Source: Achromobacter ruhlandii (GTDB lineage Bacteria > Pseudomonadota > Gammaproteobacteria > Burkholderiales > Burkholderiaceae_B). From it: a stretch of 64,000 nt of DNA. The stretch covers positions 1 to 64,000 of the forward strand of contig NZ_CADIJL010000007.1 in assembly GCF_902859695.1 (NCBI RefSeq), written 5' to 3'. Shown in pieces: positions 22,263-34,129 of the stretch. Position numbers and translations under genes: made by a program. Within the stretch, counting starts at the first letter, position 1; every line of letters starts with the position of its first letter. Under the pieces are notes generated by a model, which was given only the letters and a program-made list of their open reading frames with translations, did not search any database and had not been told where the DNA came from.

Positions 22263-22634
22263 ATGCAGCGATGGAAGCGGGCGGCATGTGCCGCCATGAT
22301 GGTGGCGGGCCTGGCCGCGGCCTGGCCCGCATCGGCGGCCCGGCCGGCGCCTGGCCTGGACGGCGCCGCGGCGGAGGACTGGCAATGCGACGTGCCGGCC
22401 GAGGCGCGGCGCGAGTTCGCCGCGCGGCGCGCGCAGGGCGCAACGACGCGCGAGGAAGTGCGCGCCGACGTCGCGGTCTGGCGCGCATCCGGCATGGCGC
22501 AGCTGTCGCGCGCGCGTCCCTTGCCCGACGTCTTCAGCGAGCGCTATCGGCAACACTACGCGACGTACCTGCGGATGCGCAGCGGACCGGAATTCGAGGC
22601 CGCGCTTTGCAGGGAGTTGCAGGATGCGCGCTGA
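22263..22634 (+). CDS. Second small exported DUF4148-like protein
   Basis: 123 residues from the ATG at 22263 with GGAGCGG upstream. A signal peptide (about 1-25, ending PASAA) is followed by a segment TTREEVRADVAVWRASGM that fits the DUF4148 helix pattern. Two cysteines (in WQCDVP and LCRELQ) could form a disulfide. It lies 101 bp after the sensor kinase on the same strand and may belong to the same regulon as the DUF4148-like gene at 19610. Function unknown. A GC palindrome (22639-22654) just past the stop may help terminate transcription. Confidence 0.7.
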   Translation: MQRWKRAACAAMMVAGLAAAWPASAARPAPGLDGAAAEDWQCDVPAEARREFAARRAQGATTREEVRADVAVWRASGMAQLSRARPLPDVFSERYRQHYATYLRMRSGPEFEAALCRELQDAR

Positions 22635-22693
22635 ACCGGCGCCGCCGGCGGCGCGGCCATGCCGCACAGCATGGCCTGCCTGGGCTAGCGTGG

Positions 22694-24619
22694 TTACTCG
22701 CTATACGTCTTGGTGCTGTAGAGGCTGATCGGCAGCAGGTTCAGCACCGGCAGGCCGGACACCGGATCCTTGGCCTGCTTGTCGATGTAGGCCTGCAGCA
22801 CGTCGGCATCCAGCACGCCGATGTCCTGGCGCCGCGCCGCCGGCACGTTGGCAAGGGTCTTGTAGCCATCGCCGCCGGTGGCGTTGAAGCTCAGCACGAA
22901 CAGCTTGTAGGTGCGGTTCAGGTCCAGCGGCAGCCAGTTGCCGCTGGCGCTGTCCAGCACTTCGATGTTCGACACCCGGCTGCCCTGGGCCAGGGCGGCA
23001 TTCACGTCCCAGCGCAGTCCGCCCGCGTACGGGTAAGGGCCGGTGGAGCCGCCCGGGCCGTAGACCGCCTGCATGCCGTCTTCCAGCATGCCCTTGACCT
23101 CGGCGCCGGTGATATCCAGGCGCCAGAGCATGTTGCCGAACGGCACGACCTCGATCACGTTGGCCGCCGTCACATTACCCAGCAGCGGCACGCGCACGCC
23201 GCCACCGCTTTGCAGGGAAATGTCGGCGCCGCCGTAGCTGGCATTGGCCACTTCCAGGTAGGCCTGGGCCACCAGCTGCTGGATGTCGCCGCCGTGCAGG
23301 CTGACGTTGCCCAGCGTGTTGCAGGCGACACTGGAACGGCCATAGTCGCGCGAACCGGGGCCGCCGGGCACGCGCCGCGAGCACAGCTCCTGCGGCACCG
23401 TGGCCACCAGGCTGGCGCTGAACGCGTCGACCTTGGCCTTGAAAGGCTGCAGCACGGCGGTGGCTTGCGGGTCCGGCGCCTGCACCCGCAGGAAGCCACT
23501 GGCGGCCACGTCCGCCAGGATGGCGGCCTGGTCGGCCGCGGCGGGCGTCGCGCCGCCGATCTTGAAGGCATCGCCCACCAGCACGTGCGGCGTGCCGGCG
23601 CAGGCCGTGACATCGCCGTTGGCGTCGAAGCTGACCTTCAGTTCGCCGACCACCTGCGAGTATTCCCAGGCCTGCACCAGACAGACGCGTTTGCCGTCCT
23701 TGTTGCGCAGTTCGGTGGGGTATGGGCCGGCGGGCGAGCCGACGCCATAGGTCGACAGGGCGGCCGGTCCCAGGAGGGTGTGCGAATCTCCACCCACCAC
23801 CACGTCCACGCCGCTCAGGTTGGGGATGATCTGCTTGTCGTACTCGTAGCCGATGTGGCTCATCACCACGATCTTGTTCACGCCCTGCGCGCGCAGGGCA
23901 TCGATCTGTTGCTGCGCGGCGGCGGTTTCGTCGGAGAATAGCGTGCCGGGGTCGGGGCTGGACGACTGCTGCGTCTTGTTGGCGATGGTCAGGCCGACCA
24001 GGCCGATCGGCTGGTCGTCGCGCCGCAGCACGATGGAAGGCTTGACCATGCCGGGCGCGCGCGCCGGGTTCAGCGCCGAGTTGGCGCCGAACGTCACGTT
24101 GGCGCTGAGCACGGGCGTCTGGCAGGTGCCGGCATGCAATAGTTCGATGAAGCGCTTCAGGCCGCTGTCGCCCTTGTCGAATTCATGGTTGCCCAGCGTC
24201 ATGGCGTCGAAGCAGACCGTGTTCATCAGGGCCGCGTCGGCCTCGCCCGGCTCGCCGGCGCGATTGAAGTACAGCGTGCCGGTGGTGGCGTCGCCAGCGT
24301 GCAGCTTGAGCACGTTGGGCGCCTGCGCCGCCAGCGCCTGGAACGCGGCGGTCACGCGCGGGAAGCCGCCGATGTCGTCATTGACCGCGACGCGCGAACC
24401 CGCGGCGTTCAGCAGCTTCAGGTCTTTCTTCTTGCTGTCCAGGTTGGAATGATGATCGTTGATGTGCAGGATCGTCAGTTCCATCGGCCGGCTGGCGACC
24501 GGCGCCGGCTCGGGCGGCGGACTGGCCGGCGTCTCGTCGTCGTCGCCGCCGCCGCAACCGGCCAGCAGGGCCACCAGGCTCAATGCGGCCGCGCCGGCCG
24601 TCCTCTTCCACGTGATCAT
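22694..24619 (-). CDS. 5'-nucleotidase / 2',3'-cyclic phosphodiesterase family lipoprotein
   Basis: 641 residues from the ATG at 24619. The lipobox LLAGC places the lipid-anchored cysteine at 22, followed by an acidic, proline-rich linker. The metallophosphoesterase domain (about 50-360) shows ILHINDHHSN, GNHEFDKG, MSHIGYEYD and GGDSHTLL, the metal-binding motifs of the UshA family. The C-terminal 5'-nucleotidase domain (about 400-610) carries QSGGGVR and SFNATGGDGY. It probably hydrolyses extracellular or periplasmic nucleotides to nucleosides and phosphate. It is monocistronic. The substrate could also be a nucleotide sugar or cyclic nucleotide. Confidence 0.88.
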   Translation of the reverse strand: MITWKRTAGAAALSLVALLAGCGGGDDDETPASPPPEPAPVASRPMELTILHINDHHSNLDSKKKDLKLLNAAGSRVAVNDDIGGFPRVTAAFQALAAQAPNVLKLHAGDATTGTLYFNRAGEPGEADAALMNTVCFDAMTLGNHEFDKGDSGLKRFIELLHAGTCQTPVLSANVTFGANSALNPARAPGMVKPSIVLRRDDQPIGLVGLTIANKTQQSSSPDPGTLFSDETAAAQQQIDALRAQGVNKIVVMSHIGYEYDKQIIPNLSGVDVVVGGDSHTLLGPAALSTYGVGSPAGPYPTELRNKDGKRVCLVQAWEYSQVVGELKVSFDANGDVTACAGTPHVLVGDAFKIGGATPAAADQAAILADVAASGFLRVQAPDPQATAVLQPFKAKVDAFSASLVATVPQELCSRRVPGGPGSRDYGRSSVACNTLGNVSLHGGDIQQLVAQAYLEVANASYGGADISLQSGGGVRVPLLGNVTAANVIEVVPFGNMLWRLDITGAEVKGMLEDGMQAVYGPGGSTGPYPYAGGLRWDVNAALAQGSRVSNIEVLDSASGNWLPLDLNRTYKLFVLSFNATGGDGYKTLANVPAARRQDIGVLDADVLQAYIDKQAKDPVSGLPVLNLLPISLYSTKTYSE

Positions 24620-24729
24620 TCGCGCGCATCCCTCTGTCTTCGGAGGGCGCATGGTCGCGGGCCGAGATTACGCGAAGATGAATGACGGGCCTGTCATATT
24701 TGGCGCGGCGGCTGTCGCCGACTTGTCAT

Positions 24730-24766
24730 GAAAGAAAACGGGCCCGGCGCATGCGCGCCGGGCCCG
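24730..24766 (-). terminator. Intrinsic terminator of the frmR-frmA operon
   Basis: Perfect 12-bp arms CGGGCCCGGCGC/GCGCCGGGCCCG (24739-24750 and 24755-24766) enclose ATGC. On the minus strand the stem is followed by GTTTTCTTTC. It lies 20 bp beyond the frmA stop. Confidence 0.85.
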
Positions 24767-24786
24767 CGGGAACCTCAGCCGGGGCG

Positions 24787-26212
<1,426 letters not shown>

Positions 26213-26228
26213 GGCGGCCTCCGGATGG

Positions 26229-26245
26229 ATACAGGGGGGGAGTAT
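26229..26245. promoter_or_regulatory. FrmR/RcnR-type operator upstream of frmR
   Basis: The site reads ATACAGGGGGGGAGTAT, that is TAC-A-G7-A-GTA. This is the G-tract with flanking TAC/GTA arms known for RcnR/FrmR-class operators. It ends the leader just before the frmR start codon at 26212. Confidence 0.8.
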
Positions 26246-26280
26246 AAGCCGGCTAACCGGGTGCGTCCAGCGCGGACTGC

Positions 26281-26312
26281 CTGTCTGTACATGTCCAGCC
26301 GACCCCTATAAT
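26281..26312 (+). promoter_or_regulatory. hutC promoter with HutC-like operator over the -35
   Basis: A perfect -10 box TATAAT is at 26307-26312. The -35 position (26284-26289) lies inside CTGTCTGTACATGTCCAG, whose centre is TGTACA (26286-26291). The operator centre sits the same distance from the -10 as in the hutU promoter, which argues for autoregulation by HutC. Confidence 0.6.
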
Positions 26313-26347
26313 CGGCATTCGTTCCACGGCACGACACAGGATACCCC

Positions 26348-27091
26348 TTGGCTTCTCCCCCGCCCCGTTTGCCGGCCCAGCCCTCGGCCCCGCCGGCGCC
26401 GCTGTACGCACAGCTCAAGCAGATGATCGCCCAGCAGATCCGCAGCGGCGCCTGGCCGGCGCACTACCGCGTGCCTTCGGAAAGCGAGCTGGTGCAGGAG
26501 CTGGGCTACTCGCGCATGACGGTCAATCGCGCGCTGCGCGAACTGACGGCCGAAGGCCTGCTGGTGCGCATGCAGGGCGTGGGCACGTTCGTGGCCCAAC
26601 CCAAGACCCGCTCGGCGCTGTTCGCGGTCAACAACATCGCCGACGAGATCAGCGCGCGCGGGCATCGCCACCACGCGCGCGTGGTGCGGCTGGCCGAGGA
26701 ACCCGCCGGCAGCGAGCAGGCCGCCGCGCTCGACATCCGCGAGGGCCAGCCGGTGTTTCATTCGCTCATCGTGCACTACGAGGACGACGTGCCGATCCAG
26801 CTCGAAGACCGCTACGTCAATGTGCGCCTGGCGCCAGACTATCTGAAGCAGGACTTCACCCAGCACACGCCCTATGAGTACCTGACGCGCGTGGCGCCGC
26901 TGACCGAGGGCGAGCACGTAGTCGAGGCCATCGTCGCCAAGCCGCGCGAGTGCCAACTGTTGCAGATCGAGCGCAGCGAACCCTGCCTGCTGATCCGCCG
27001 GCGCACCTGGTCGGGCGAACGCGCCGTCACCCTGGCGCGCCTGATCCATCCCGGTTCGCGCCATCGTCTTGAAGGAAAATTCTCCACATGA
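26348..27091 (+). CDS. hutC: Histidine utilisation repressor HutC (GntR/UTRA family)
   Basis: 247 residues starting at TTG 26348. This is the only usable start: the frame meets a stop at 26309-26311, and the next ATG would remove part of the DNA-binding domain. AGGATA lies just upstream. The GntR winged helix spans about 18-85 (VPSESELVQELGYSRMTVNRALREL, then GVGTFVA), and the UTRA effector domain about 100-240, with the HutC hallmark DRYVNVRLAPDYL. HutC represses hut genes until urocanate binds. Its stop overlaps the hutD start (ATGA). Confidence 0.93.
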   Translation: MASPPPRLPAQPSAPPAPLYAQLKQMIAQQIRSGAWPAHYRVPSESELVQELGYSRMTVNRALRELTAEGLLVRMQGVGTFVAQPKTRSALFAVNNIADEISARGHRHHARVVRLAEEPAGSEQAAALDIREGQPVFHSLIVHYEDDVPIQLEDRYVNVRLAPDYLKQDFTQHTPYEYLTRVAPLTEGEHVVEAIVAKPRECQLLQIERSEPCLLIRRRTWSGERAVTLARLIHPGSRHRLEGKFST

Positions 27092-27714
27092 TTCCGTTCG
27101 ATGTGCGCCTGTACCGGGCACAGGATTACCCGCGCATGCCCTGGCGCAATGGCGGCGGCACCACCCAGGAAGTGGCCTGCAACGATGGCGGCGACAGCGC
27201 CGCGTTCGAATGGCGCCTGTCCATCGCCGACGTGGCCCAGGATGGCGGGTTCTCGTCGTTCAATGGCCTGCAGCGCATCATCACGGTGCTCGAAGGCGCC
27301 GGCATCGCCTTGACCGTCGACGGCCAGGCGCAGGCGCCGCTGCGGCCGCGCCAGGCCTACGCATTTTCCGGCGATGCGCGGGTCGACTGCCGCCTGCTGG
27401 ATGGCGCCATCCGCGACTTCAATCTGATCTACTCGCCGCGTCACTACCGCGCCCGGCTGCAGTGGATCGGCGGCGTGCGCGAGTGGGCGTTCCATAGCGC
27501 CGCCAGCACGGTGTTGCTGCTGAACGCGGGGCAGGCGCTGACCGTCCGGCGTGACGGCCGCGCCTTGCCCGAACCGGCGCGCTACGACTGCCTGCACATC
27601 GAACAGCAGGCCGCGGCGCGCGAGGACGGCCGCGATGATCTGGCCGAGTACCGGCTGGCGTCGGCGTCGATGCTGGACGCCTGCCTGATCGAACTGCAGC
27701 GGCGCCACGGTTGA
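27088..27714 (+). CDS. hutD: HutD family protein
   Basis: 208 residues, a cupin-fold protein. The N-terminal YPRMPWRNGGGTTQEVA and the central SSFNGLQRIITVLEGAGIAL are the conserved HutD signature. HutD is not an enzyme of the pathway; work in Pseudomonas suggests it acts as a governor that limits hut expression, possibly by binding urocanate or formiminoglutamate. It is translationally coupled to hutC by an ATGA overlap. A 149-bp gap with a fresh promoter follows before hutU. Confidence 0.92.
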   Translation: MIPFDVRLYRAQDYPRMPWRNGGGTTQEVACNDGGDSAAFEWRLSIADVAQDGGFSSFNGLQRIITVLEGAGIALTVDGQAQAPLRPRQAYAFSGDARVDCRLLDGAIRDFNLIYSPRHYRARLQWIGGVREWAFHSAASTVLLLNAGQALTVRRDGRALPEPARYDCLHIEQQAAAREDGRDDLAEYRLASASMLDACLIELQRRHG

Positions 27715-27781
27715 ACGGCCTCAGCCACTGATCGGTCGTTTTTGTACGGGAAATCCCTGACCGTAAAACAACTCCATCGGA

Positions 27782-27812
27782 CTTGTATATACAAGCATAG
27801 GCATCCTATGAT
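27782..27812 (+). promoter_or_regulatory. hutU promoter and HutC operator
   Basis: The perfect 14-bp palindrome CTTGTATATACAAG (27782-27795) matches the HutC operator type. It overlaps a -35 TTGTAT (27784-27789). A 17-bp spacer leads to a -10 TATGAT (27807-27812). HutC bound here would block the -35. Confidence 0.8.
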
Positions 27813-27863
27813 TCGGCATCCGCCGCGTTTCACCGCGCGCCGCCCTCGAACACGGAGACTGCC

Positions 27864-29543
27864 TTGGAAAAATCGAACCGATACCGCGACGTCGAGATCC
27901 GCGCCCCGCGCGGCAACCAGCTGACGGCCAAGAGCTGGCTGACCGAAGCGCCGCTGCGGATGCTGATGAACAACCTCGACCCGGACGTGGCCGAGAATCC
28001 CAGGGAGCTGGTGGTGTACGGCGGCATTGGCCGCGCCGCGCGCGACTGGGACTGTTACGACCGGATCGTCGAGACGCTCAAGCGCCTGGAGGACGACGAA
28101 ACCCTGCTGGTACAGTCGGGCAAGCCGGTGGGCGTATTCAAGACCCACGCCAACGCGCCGCGCGTGCTTATCGCCAATTCCAACCTGGTGCCGCACTGGG
28201 CCACCTGGGAACACTTCAACGAGCTGGACGCCAAGGGCCTGGCGATGTATGGCCAGATGACCGCCGGCAGCTGGATCTACATCGGCAGCCAGGGCATCGT
28301 GCAAGGCACCTACGAGACCTTCGTGGAGGCCGGCCGCCAGCACTACGGCGGCGACCTGGCCGGCCGCTGGGTGCTGACCGCCGGCCTGGGCGGCATGGGC
28401 GGCGCGCAGCCGCTGGCCGCGACGCTGGCCGGCGCCTGCTCGCTGAACATCGAGTGCCAGCAGGCCAGCATCGACTTTCGCCTGCGCACCCGCTACGTCG
28501 ACGAGCAGGCCCGCGACCTGGACGACGCGCTGGCGCGCATCGCTCGCTACACGGCGGAAGGCCGCGCGGTATCGATCGCGCTGTGCGGCAACGCCGCCGA
28601 GGTGCTGCCCGAGCTGGTGCGCCGTGGCGTGCGTCCGGACATGGTGACCGACCAGACTAGCGCCCACGATCCGCTCAACGGCTATCTGCCCGCCGGCTGG
28701 ACCTGGCCCGAGTACCGCGAGCGCGCCCAGCGCGAGCCTGCGGCGGTGGTCAAGGCGGCCAAGCAGTCGATGGCCGTGCATGTCAAGGCCATGCTCGACT
28801 TCCAGAAGCAGGGCGTCCCGACCTTCGACTATGGCAATAACATCCGGCAGATGGCCAAGGACGAGGGCGTGGCGAACGCCTTCGATTTCCCGGGCTTCGT
28901 GCCCGCCTACATCCGGCCGCTGTTCTGCCGCGGCGTCGGTCCGTTCCGCTGGGCCGCGCTGTCGGGCGACCCGCAGGACATCTACAAGACCGACGCCAAG
29001 GTCAAGGAACTGATTCCCGACGATGCCCACCTGCATCGCTGGCTCGACATGGCGCGCGAACGCATCCGCTTCCAGGGCCTGCCGGCGCGCATCTGCTGGG
29101 TCGGCCTGGGCCAGCGCGCCAGGCTGGGCCTGGCGTTCAACGAGATGGTGCGCAGCGGCGAACTGTCGGCGCCCGTGGTGATCGGCCGCGACCACCTGGA
29201 CTCCGGTTCGGTGGCCAGCCCCAACCGCGAGACCGAGGCCATGCGCGATGGCACCGACGCGGTGTCCGATTGGCCGCTGCTCAACGCCCTGCTGAACACC
29301 GCGGGCGGCGCCACCTGGGTCTCGCTGCATCACGGCGGCGGCGTGGGCATGGGCTTCTCGCAGCACGCCGGCATGGTGATCGTGTGCGATGGCACCGACG
29401 CGGCGGCCGAGCGCATCGCCCGCGTGCTGACCAACGATCCGGGCACCGGCGTGATGCGCCATGCCGATGCCGGCTACGACATCGCCATCGACTGCGCCCG
29501 CGAACAGGGCCTGGACCTGCCCATGATCAACGCCACCCGCTGA
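27864..29543 (+). CDS. hutU: Urocanate hydratase (urocanase)
   Basis: 559 residues, the standard length. It converts urocanate to 4-imidazolone-5-propionate using tightly bound NAD+ as an electrophile. The N terminus [18 protein letters not shown], the NAD-binding stretch [15 protein letters not shown] and the segment [17 protein letters not shown] are diagnostic. Translation starts at TTG 27864 with GGAG at 27854; no in-frame ATG is near. It is first in the operon hutU-permease-hutH-permease-hutI behind the HutC-controlled promoter. Confidence 0.96.
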   Translation: MEKSNRYRDVEIRAPRGNQLTAKSWLTEAPLRMLMNNLDPDVAENPRELVVYGGIGRAARDWDCYDRIVETLKRLEDDETLLVQSGKPVGVFKTHANAPRVLIANSNLVPHWATWEHFNELDAKGLAMYGQMTAGSWIYIGSQGIVQGTYETFVEAGRQHYGGDLAGRWVLTAGLGGMGGAQPLAATLAGACSLNIECQQASIDFRLRTRYVDEQARDLDDALARIARYTAEGRAVSIALCGNAAEVLPELVRRGVRPDMVTDQTSAHDPLNGYLPAGWTWPEYRERAQREPAAVVKAAKQSMAVHVKAMLDFQKQGVPTFDYGNNIRQMAKDEGVANAFDFPGFVPAYIRPLFCRGVGPFRWAALSGDPQDIYKTDAKVKELIPDDAHLHRWLDMARERIRFQGLPARICWVGLGQRARLGLAFNEMVRSGELSAPVVIGRDHLDSGSVASPNRETEAMRDGTDAVSDWPLLNALLNTAGGATWVSLHHGGGVGMGFSQHAGMVIVCDGTDAAAERIARVLTNDPGTGVMRHADAGYDIAIDCAREQGLDLPMINATR

Positions 29544-29605
29544 GCCGGCGGCACGCTGTGGAACAACCAGGGCGCCGCCGGACGGTGTCCACGAGGAGAC
29601 CTCGC

Positions 29606-31024
29606 ATGCAGCAGGACCGCGCGGCGCAAAAAGGGGCGTTGATCGAACGACGCTCCATCGACTACATCCCGGAGAGCGAGCGCCACGGCCGGCTCTACAG
29701 CCAGTTCACGCTCTGGCTCGGCGCCAACCTGCAGATCACCGCCATTGTCACGGGCGCGCTGGCGGTGGTGCTGGGCGGCGATGTGTTCTGGTCGCTGATC
29801 GGCCTGTTCCTCGGCCAAGTGTTCGGCGGCGCCGTGATGGCCCTGCACGCGGCGCAGGGGCCCAGGCTGGGCCTGCCGCAGATGATCTCCAGCCGGGTGC
29901 AGTTCGGCGTCTACGGCGCGGCGATCCCCATCGTACTGGTGTGCCTGATGTACCTGGGCTTCACCGCGACGGGCACGGTGCTGTCGGGCCAGGCCATCGG
30001 CCAGCTGCTCGGGGTCAGCGACAGCGCGGGCATCCTGCTGTTCGCCGCCGTCATCGTGCTGGTGACCGTGTTCGGCTACCGCATGATCCACATCATCGGC
30101 CGCGTGGCCAGCGTGCTGGGGCTGGTCGCCTTCGTTTACCTGTTCAGCCGCGTGGTCGCGCTGGGCGACCTCAGCCAGTTGCTGCGGATCCGCCATTTCA
30201 GCTGGACCGCGTTCCTGCTGGCGGTATCGCTGGCGGCCTCCTGGCAGATCGCCTACGGCCCCTACGTGGCCGACTATTCGCGCTACCTGCCCAGCCGCAC
30301 GTCGCCGCTCAGGACCTTCCTGGCGGTCGGCGCGGGCTCGGTGCTGGGTGCGCAGATCGCCATGACCCTGGGCGTGCTGGCGGCGGCCATGGCGGCCGGA
30401 CAGTTCGCCGGCCGCGAGGTGGCCTACATCGTCGGCCTGGGCGGCGCGGGCGCCACGGCGGCGCTGCTGTACTTCAGCATCGCGTTCGGCAAGGTCACCA
30501 TCTCGACGCTGAATTCGTATGGCAGCTTCATGTGCATCGCCACCATCATCAGCGGCTTTCGCGGCCATGTGGACATCTCGCGGCGCCAGCGGCTGGTGTT
30601 CGTGCTGCTGATCGTGGGCGCGGCCACCTGTGTGGCGCTGGCGGGGCAGCACTCGTTCCTGAACGCCTTCAAGTCGTTCATCCTGTTCCTGCTGGCCTTC
30701 TTCACGCCCTGGAGCGCCGTCAACCTGGTCGACTACTACTTCATCAACCGCGAACGCTACGACGTGGCCGCGCTGTCGGACCCCGATGGCCGCTACGGCC
30801 GCTGGAACTGGCCCGGCATCCTGGTCTACGTGACGGGCGTGCTGGTGCAGATGCCCTTCATCTCGACCAAGCTCTACACCGGTCCGATGGTCGCGCACCT
30901 GGGCGGCGTGGATATTTCCTGGATCATCGGGCTGGTGGTGCCCGGCATCCTCTACTTCATCTTCGCCCGCCGCGCCGGGCAACCCGCGCACCTGCCGGCG
31001 CGGCGCGGCCACGATATCGCATGA
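29606..31024 (+). CDS. NCS1 (cytosine permease-like) transporter in the hut operon
   Basis: 472 residues with about 12 helices. The N-terminal [36 protein letters not shown] segment is typical of CodB-like NCS1 permeases, as is the later [18 protein letters not shown]. Start at ATG 29606 after GAGGAGA. Its place between hutU and hutH makes urocanate, histidine or another imidazole the likely substrate; in Pseudomonas a CodB-like protein (HutT or its neighbour) has been linked to hut uptake. A 29-bp gap separates its stop from the hutH start. Confidence 0.88.
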   Translation: MQQDRAAQKGALIERRSIDYIPESERHGRLYSQFTLWLGANLQITAIVTGALAVVLGGDVFWSLIGLFLGQVFGGAVMALHAAQGPRLGLPQMISSRVQFGVYGAAIPIVLVCLMYLGFTATGTVLSGQAIGQLLGVSDSAGILLFAAVIVLVTVFGYRMIHIIGRVASVLGLVAFVYLFSRVVALGDLSQLLRIRHFSWTAFLLAVSLAASWQIAYGPYVADYSRYLPSRTSPLRTFLAVGAGSVLGAQIAMTLGVLAAAMAAGQFAGREVAYIVGLGGAGATAALLYFSIAFGKVTISTLNSYGSFMCIATIISGFRGHVDISRRQRLVFVLLIVGAATCVALAGQHSFLNAFKSFILFLLAFFTPWSAVNLVDYYFINRERYDVAALSDPDGRYGRWNWPGILVYVTGVLVQMPFISTKLYTGPMVAHLGGVDISWIIGLVVPGILYFIFARRAGQPAHLPARRGHDIA

Positions 31025-31053
31025 CACCGAAGCCTCATCCTGGAGAACAAGAA

Positions 31054-32583
31054 ATGGATCTGCACCTCAAGCCCGGCCACCTGACGCTGGCGCAATTGCG
31101 CCAGGTGTACCAGCAGCCCGGCCGCCTGACGCTGGACCCTGCCGCCCATGGCCCGATCGACGCCAGCGTCGCCTGCGTGGACCGCATCATCGCCGAAGGC
31201 CGCACGGCGTACGGCATCAATACCGGCTTCGGCCTGCTGGCCTCCACCAAGATCGCCCGCGAAGACCTGCAGGCGCTGCAAAGCTCGCTGGTGCTGTCGC
31301 ACGCGGCCGGCGTGGGCGAAGCGCTGGACGACGCCATGGTGCGCTTGATCATGGTGCTCAAGATCAATAGCCTGGCGCGCGGCCGCTCGGGTATCCGCCG
31401 CAAGGTCATCGACAGCCTGATCGCGCTGGTCAACGCCGGCGTCTATCCGCATATCCCGCTGAAGGGGTCGGTGGGCGCTTCCGGCGACCTGGCGCCGCTG
31501 GCGCACATGTCGCTGCTGTTGCTGGGCGAAAGCCGCGCCCGCTGCGACGGCGAATGGCTGCCGGCCAAGGCGGCGCTGGCGCGCGCCGGACTGGAGCCGT
31601 TGACGCTGGCGGCCAAGGAAGGCCTGGCGCTGCTGAACGGCACCCAGGTTTCCACCGCCTACGCCTTGCGCGGACTGTTCGAGGCCGAGGACCTGCTGGC
31701 CGCCGGCCTGGTTTGCGGCAGCCTCAGTGTCGAAGCCATGCTCGGCTCGCGCGTGCCGTTCGACGCCCGCATCCACGAGGCCCGCGGCCAGCCGGGGCAG
31801 ATCGACGTGGCCGCCGTGTACCGCGACCTGCTGACCGAAGACAGCGAGGTCGGCCACTCGCATGCCGACTGCGACAAGGTGCAGGACCCCTACTCGCTGC
31901 GCTGCCAGCCGCAGGTGATGGGCGCCTGCCTGACGCAGATCCGCCACGTGGCGCAGGTGCTGCAGATCGAGGCCAACGCTGTCTCCGACAATCCGCTGGT
32001 GTTCGCGGAACAGGGCGACGTGCTGTCGGGCGGCAACTTCCATGCCGAGCCGGTGGCGCTGGTGGCCGACAACCTGGCCCTGGCGCTGGCCGAGATCGGC
32101 GCGCTGTCCGAACGCCGCATTTCGCTGATGATGGACAAGCACATGTCGCAGTTGCCGCCGTTCCTGGTGAGCAATGGCGGCGTGAACTCCGGCTTCATGA
32201 TCGCGCAGGTGACCGCGGCCGCGCTGGCCAGCGACAACAAGGCGCTGGCCCACCCGGCCAGCGTCGACAGCCTGCCGACCTCGGCCAACCAGGAGGACCA
32301 CGTGTCGATGGCGCCCAACGCCGGCAAGCGTCTCTGGCCCATGGCCGATAACGTGCGCGACATCCTGGCGATCGAGTGGCTCGGCGCTTGCCAGGGCCTG
32401 GACTTCCGCGCGGGCCTGAAAACCTCGCCGAAGCTGGAGCGCGCGCGCGGCCTGCTGCGCGAGAAGGTCGCGCACTACGAGAAGGACCGCTTCTTCGCGC
32501 CCGACATCGAGGCCGCCAGCCAGCTGATCGCCGGCCGGCAACTGAACGCGCTGATGCCGGCGGGCCTGCTGCCCAGCCTGTGA
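31054..32583 (+). CDS. hutH: Histidine ammonia-lyase
   Basis: 509 residues. It removes ammonia from L-histidine to give trans-urocanate. The MIO prosthetic group forms from Ala142-Ser143-Gly144 in [14 protein letters not shown], the same numbering as the Pseudomonas putida enzyme. [19 protein letters not shown] and [17 protein letters not shown] are further family motifs. The ATG at 31054 ([12 protein letters not shown]) follows GGAGAACAAGAA; an in-frame ATG at 31021 overlaps the permease stop but gives a non-conserved leader. It is third in the hutU operon. Confidence 0.97.
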   Translation: MDLHLKPGHLTLAQLRQVYQQPGRLTLDPAAHGPIDASVACVDRIIAEGRTAYGINTGFGLLASTKIAREDLQALQSSLVLSHAAGVGEALDDAMVRLIMVLKINSLARGRSGIRRKVIDSLIALVNAGVYPHIPLKGSVGASGDLAPLAHMSLLLLGESRARCDGEWLPAKAALARAGLEPLTLAAKEGLALLNGTQVSTAYALRGLFEAEDLLAAGLVCGSLSVEAMLGSRVPFDARIHEARGQPGQIDVAAVYRDLLTEDSEVGHSHADCDKVQDPYSLRCQPQVMGACLTQIRHVAQVLQIEANAVSDNPLVFAEQGDVLSGGNFHAEPVALVADNLALALAEIGALSERRISLMMDKHMSQLPPFLVSNGGVNSGFMIAQVTAAALASDNKALAHPASVDSLPTSANQEDHVSMAPNAGKRLWPMADNVRDILAIEWLGACQGLDFRAGLKTSPKLERARGLLREKVAHYEKDRFFAPDIEAASQLIAGRQLNALMPAGLLPSL

Positions 32584-32689
32584 CGCTTCCGGGCGGCCGG
32601 CGCGCGCCGAGCGGGGCGCCGGCTCCCTGACGCTGGCCGTCCACGGGCGGCCGGCCGCCGCTCGGCCAGAAAACGATACGGAGACAAGG

Positions 32690-34096
32690 ATGGAAACTCA
32701 GGAGCGGGATCTCAGGCGAGGCCTGTCGGCGCGGCACATCCGCTTCATGGCCCTGGGGTCGGCCATAGGCACCGGCCTGTTCTATGGCTCGGCCAAGGCC
32801 ATCCAGGAGGCGGGACCGTCGGTGCTGCTGGCCTATCTGATCGCCGGCGCGGCGGTCTACATGGTGATGCGCGCGCTGGGCGAAATGGCGGTGCGCACGC
32901 CCGTGTCCGGCTCCTTCGGCCAGTACGCCACCAGCTATCTGGGACCGGTTGCCGGTTTCGTCACCGGCTGGACCTACACTTTCGAGATGATCATCGTCTG
33001 CCTGGCCGACATCACCGCGTTCGGGCTGTACATGGGCTTCTGGTTTCCCGACGTGCCGCAGTGGATCTGGGTGCTGGCCATCGTGTTCTTCATCGGCGGG
33101 CTCAACCTGTGCGCCGTGAAGGTGTTCGGCGAAATGGAGTTCTGGCTGTCGCTGGTCAAGGTCGCGGCGATCATCGCGATGATCGCCGGCGGCCTGGGCA
33201 TCATGCTGTTCGGCATCGGCCTGGGCGCGGACAGCGCGGCCACCGGCGTGCACAACCTGTGGCAGCACGGCGGCTTCATGCCCAATGGCCTGGGCGGCCT
33301 GGTGGCATCGCTGGCGGTGGTGGTGTTCGCGTTCGGCGGCATCGAGATCATCGGTATCACCGCGGGCGAGGCCAGGGACCCGGCGCGCGTGATTCCGCGC
33401 GCCATCAACGCGGTGCCCTTGCGCATCCTGCTGTTCTACGTCCTGACGCTGCTGGTGCTGATGTCGATCTTTCCGTGGAACCAGATCGGCAGCCAGGGCA
33501 GCCCGTTCGTGCAGATCTTCGATAGCCTGGGCATCGGCTCGGCGGCCCACATCCTGAACCTGGTGGTGATTTCGGCGGCGGTGTCGGCGATCAACAGCGA
33601 CATTTTCGGCGCCGGCCGCATGCTCTACGGCATGGCGCGGCAAGGCCAGGCGCCGCAGGGCTTCGCGCGCGTGTCGCGCGGCGGCGTGCCCTGGATGACG
33701 GTGGTGGTGATGACGCTGTCGCTGCTGATGGGCGTGCTGCTGAACTACCTGATTCCCAAGGACGTGTTCGTGCTGATCGCCTCGATTGCCACGTTCGCCA
33801 CGGTTTGGGTATGGTTGATGATCCTGCTGTCGCAGGTGGCCATGCGCCGCGCCATGCGGCGCGAGGAAGTGGCGGCGTTGAAGTTCCCGGTGCCGTGGTG
33901 GCCGGTGGCGCCGATCGCGGCCATCGTGTTCATGCTGTTCGTGCTGGGCGTGCTGGGCTATTTCCCCAAGACGCAGGCCGCCCTGGTCGTGGGCGCGGTG
34001 TGGCTCGCGCTACTGTGCGTGGCTTATCGCCTATGGGTGTGGCCGAAGGGCCCCGGCGGCGGCATCGGCTTGCCGGCCGCCGAGGGCGCGGATTGA
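32690..34096 (+). CDS. APC-family amino acid permease (HutT/ProY-like)
   Basis: 468 residues with 12 predicted helices. The N-terminal [24 protein letters not shown] is the conserved start of AAT-type permeases (HisP/ProY/CycA group), with ALGEMAV in helix 2-3 and [10 protein letters not shown] after it. It sits between hutH and hutI, which makes L-histidine the most likely substrate (HutT-like). The operon therefore carries two permeases of unrelated families. A GC-rich 106-bp gap with several short dyads separates it from hutH. Confidence 0.9.
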   Translation: METQERDLRRGLSARHIRFMALGSAIGTGLFYGSAKAIQEAGPSVLLAYLIAGAAVYMVMRALGEMAVRTPVSGSFGQYATSYLGPVAGFVTGWTYTFEMIIVCLADITAFGLYMGFWFPDVPQWIWVLAIVFFIGGLNLCAVKVFGEMEFWLSLVKVAAIIAMIAGGLGIMLFGIGLGADSAATGVHNLWQHGGFMPNGLGGLVASLAVVVFAFGGIEIIGITAGEARDPARVIPRAINAVPLRILLFYVLTLLVLMSIFPWNQIGSQGSPFVQIFDSLGIGSAAHILNLVVISAAVSAINSDIFGAGRMLYGMARQGQAPQGFARVSRGGVPWMTVVVMTLSLLMGVLLNYLIPKDVFVLIASIATFATVWVWLMILLSQVAMRRAMRREEVAALKFPVPWWPVAPIAAIVFMLFVLGVLGYFPKTQAALVVGAVWLALLCVAYRLWVWPKGPGGGIGLPAAEGAD

Positions 34097-34129
34097 GCCG
34101 CCGGCACGGCGGAGAACAGGAGTCTTGCG

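Noticed and set aside
31021..31053. Upstream ATG for hutH overlapping the permease stop
   Set aside because: It adds 11 non-conserved residues; the ATG at 31054 has GGAGAACAAGAA upstream and matches the family start and the Ser143 numbering.
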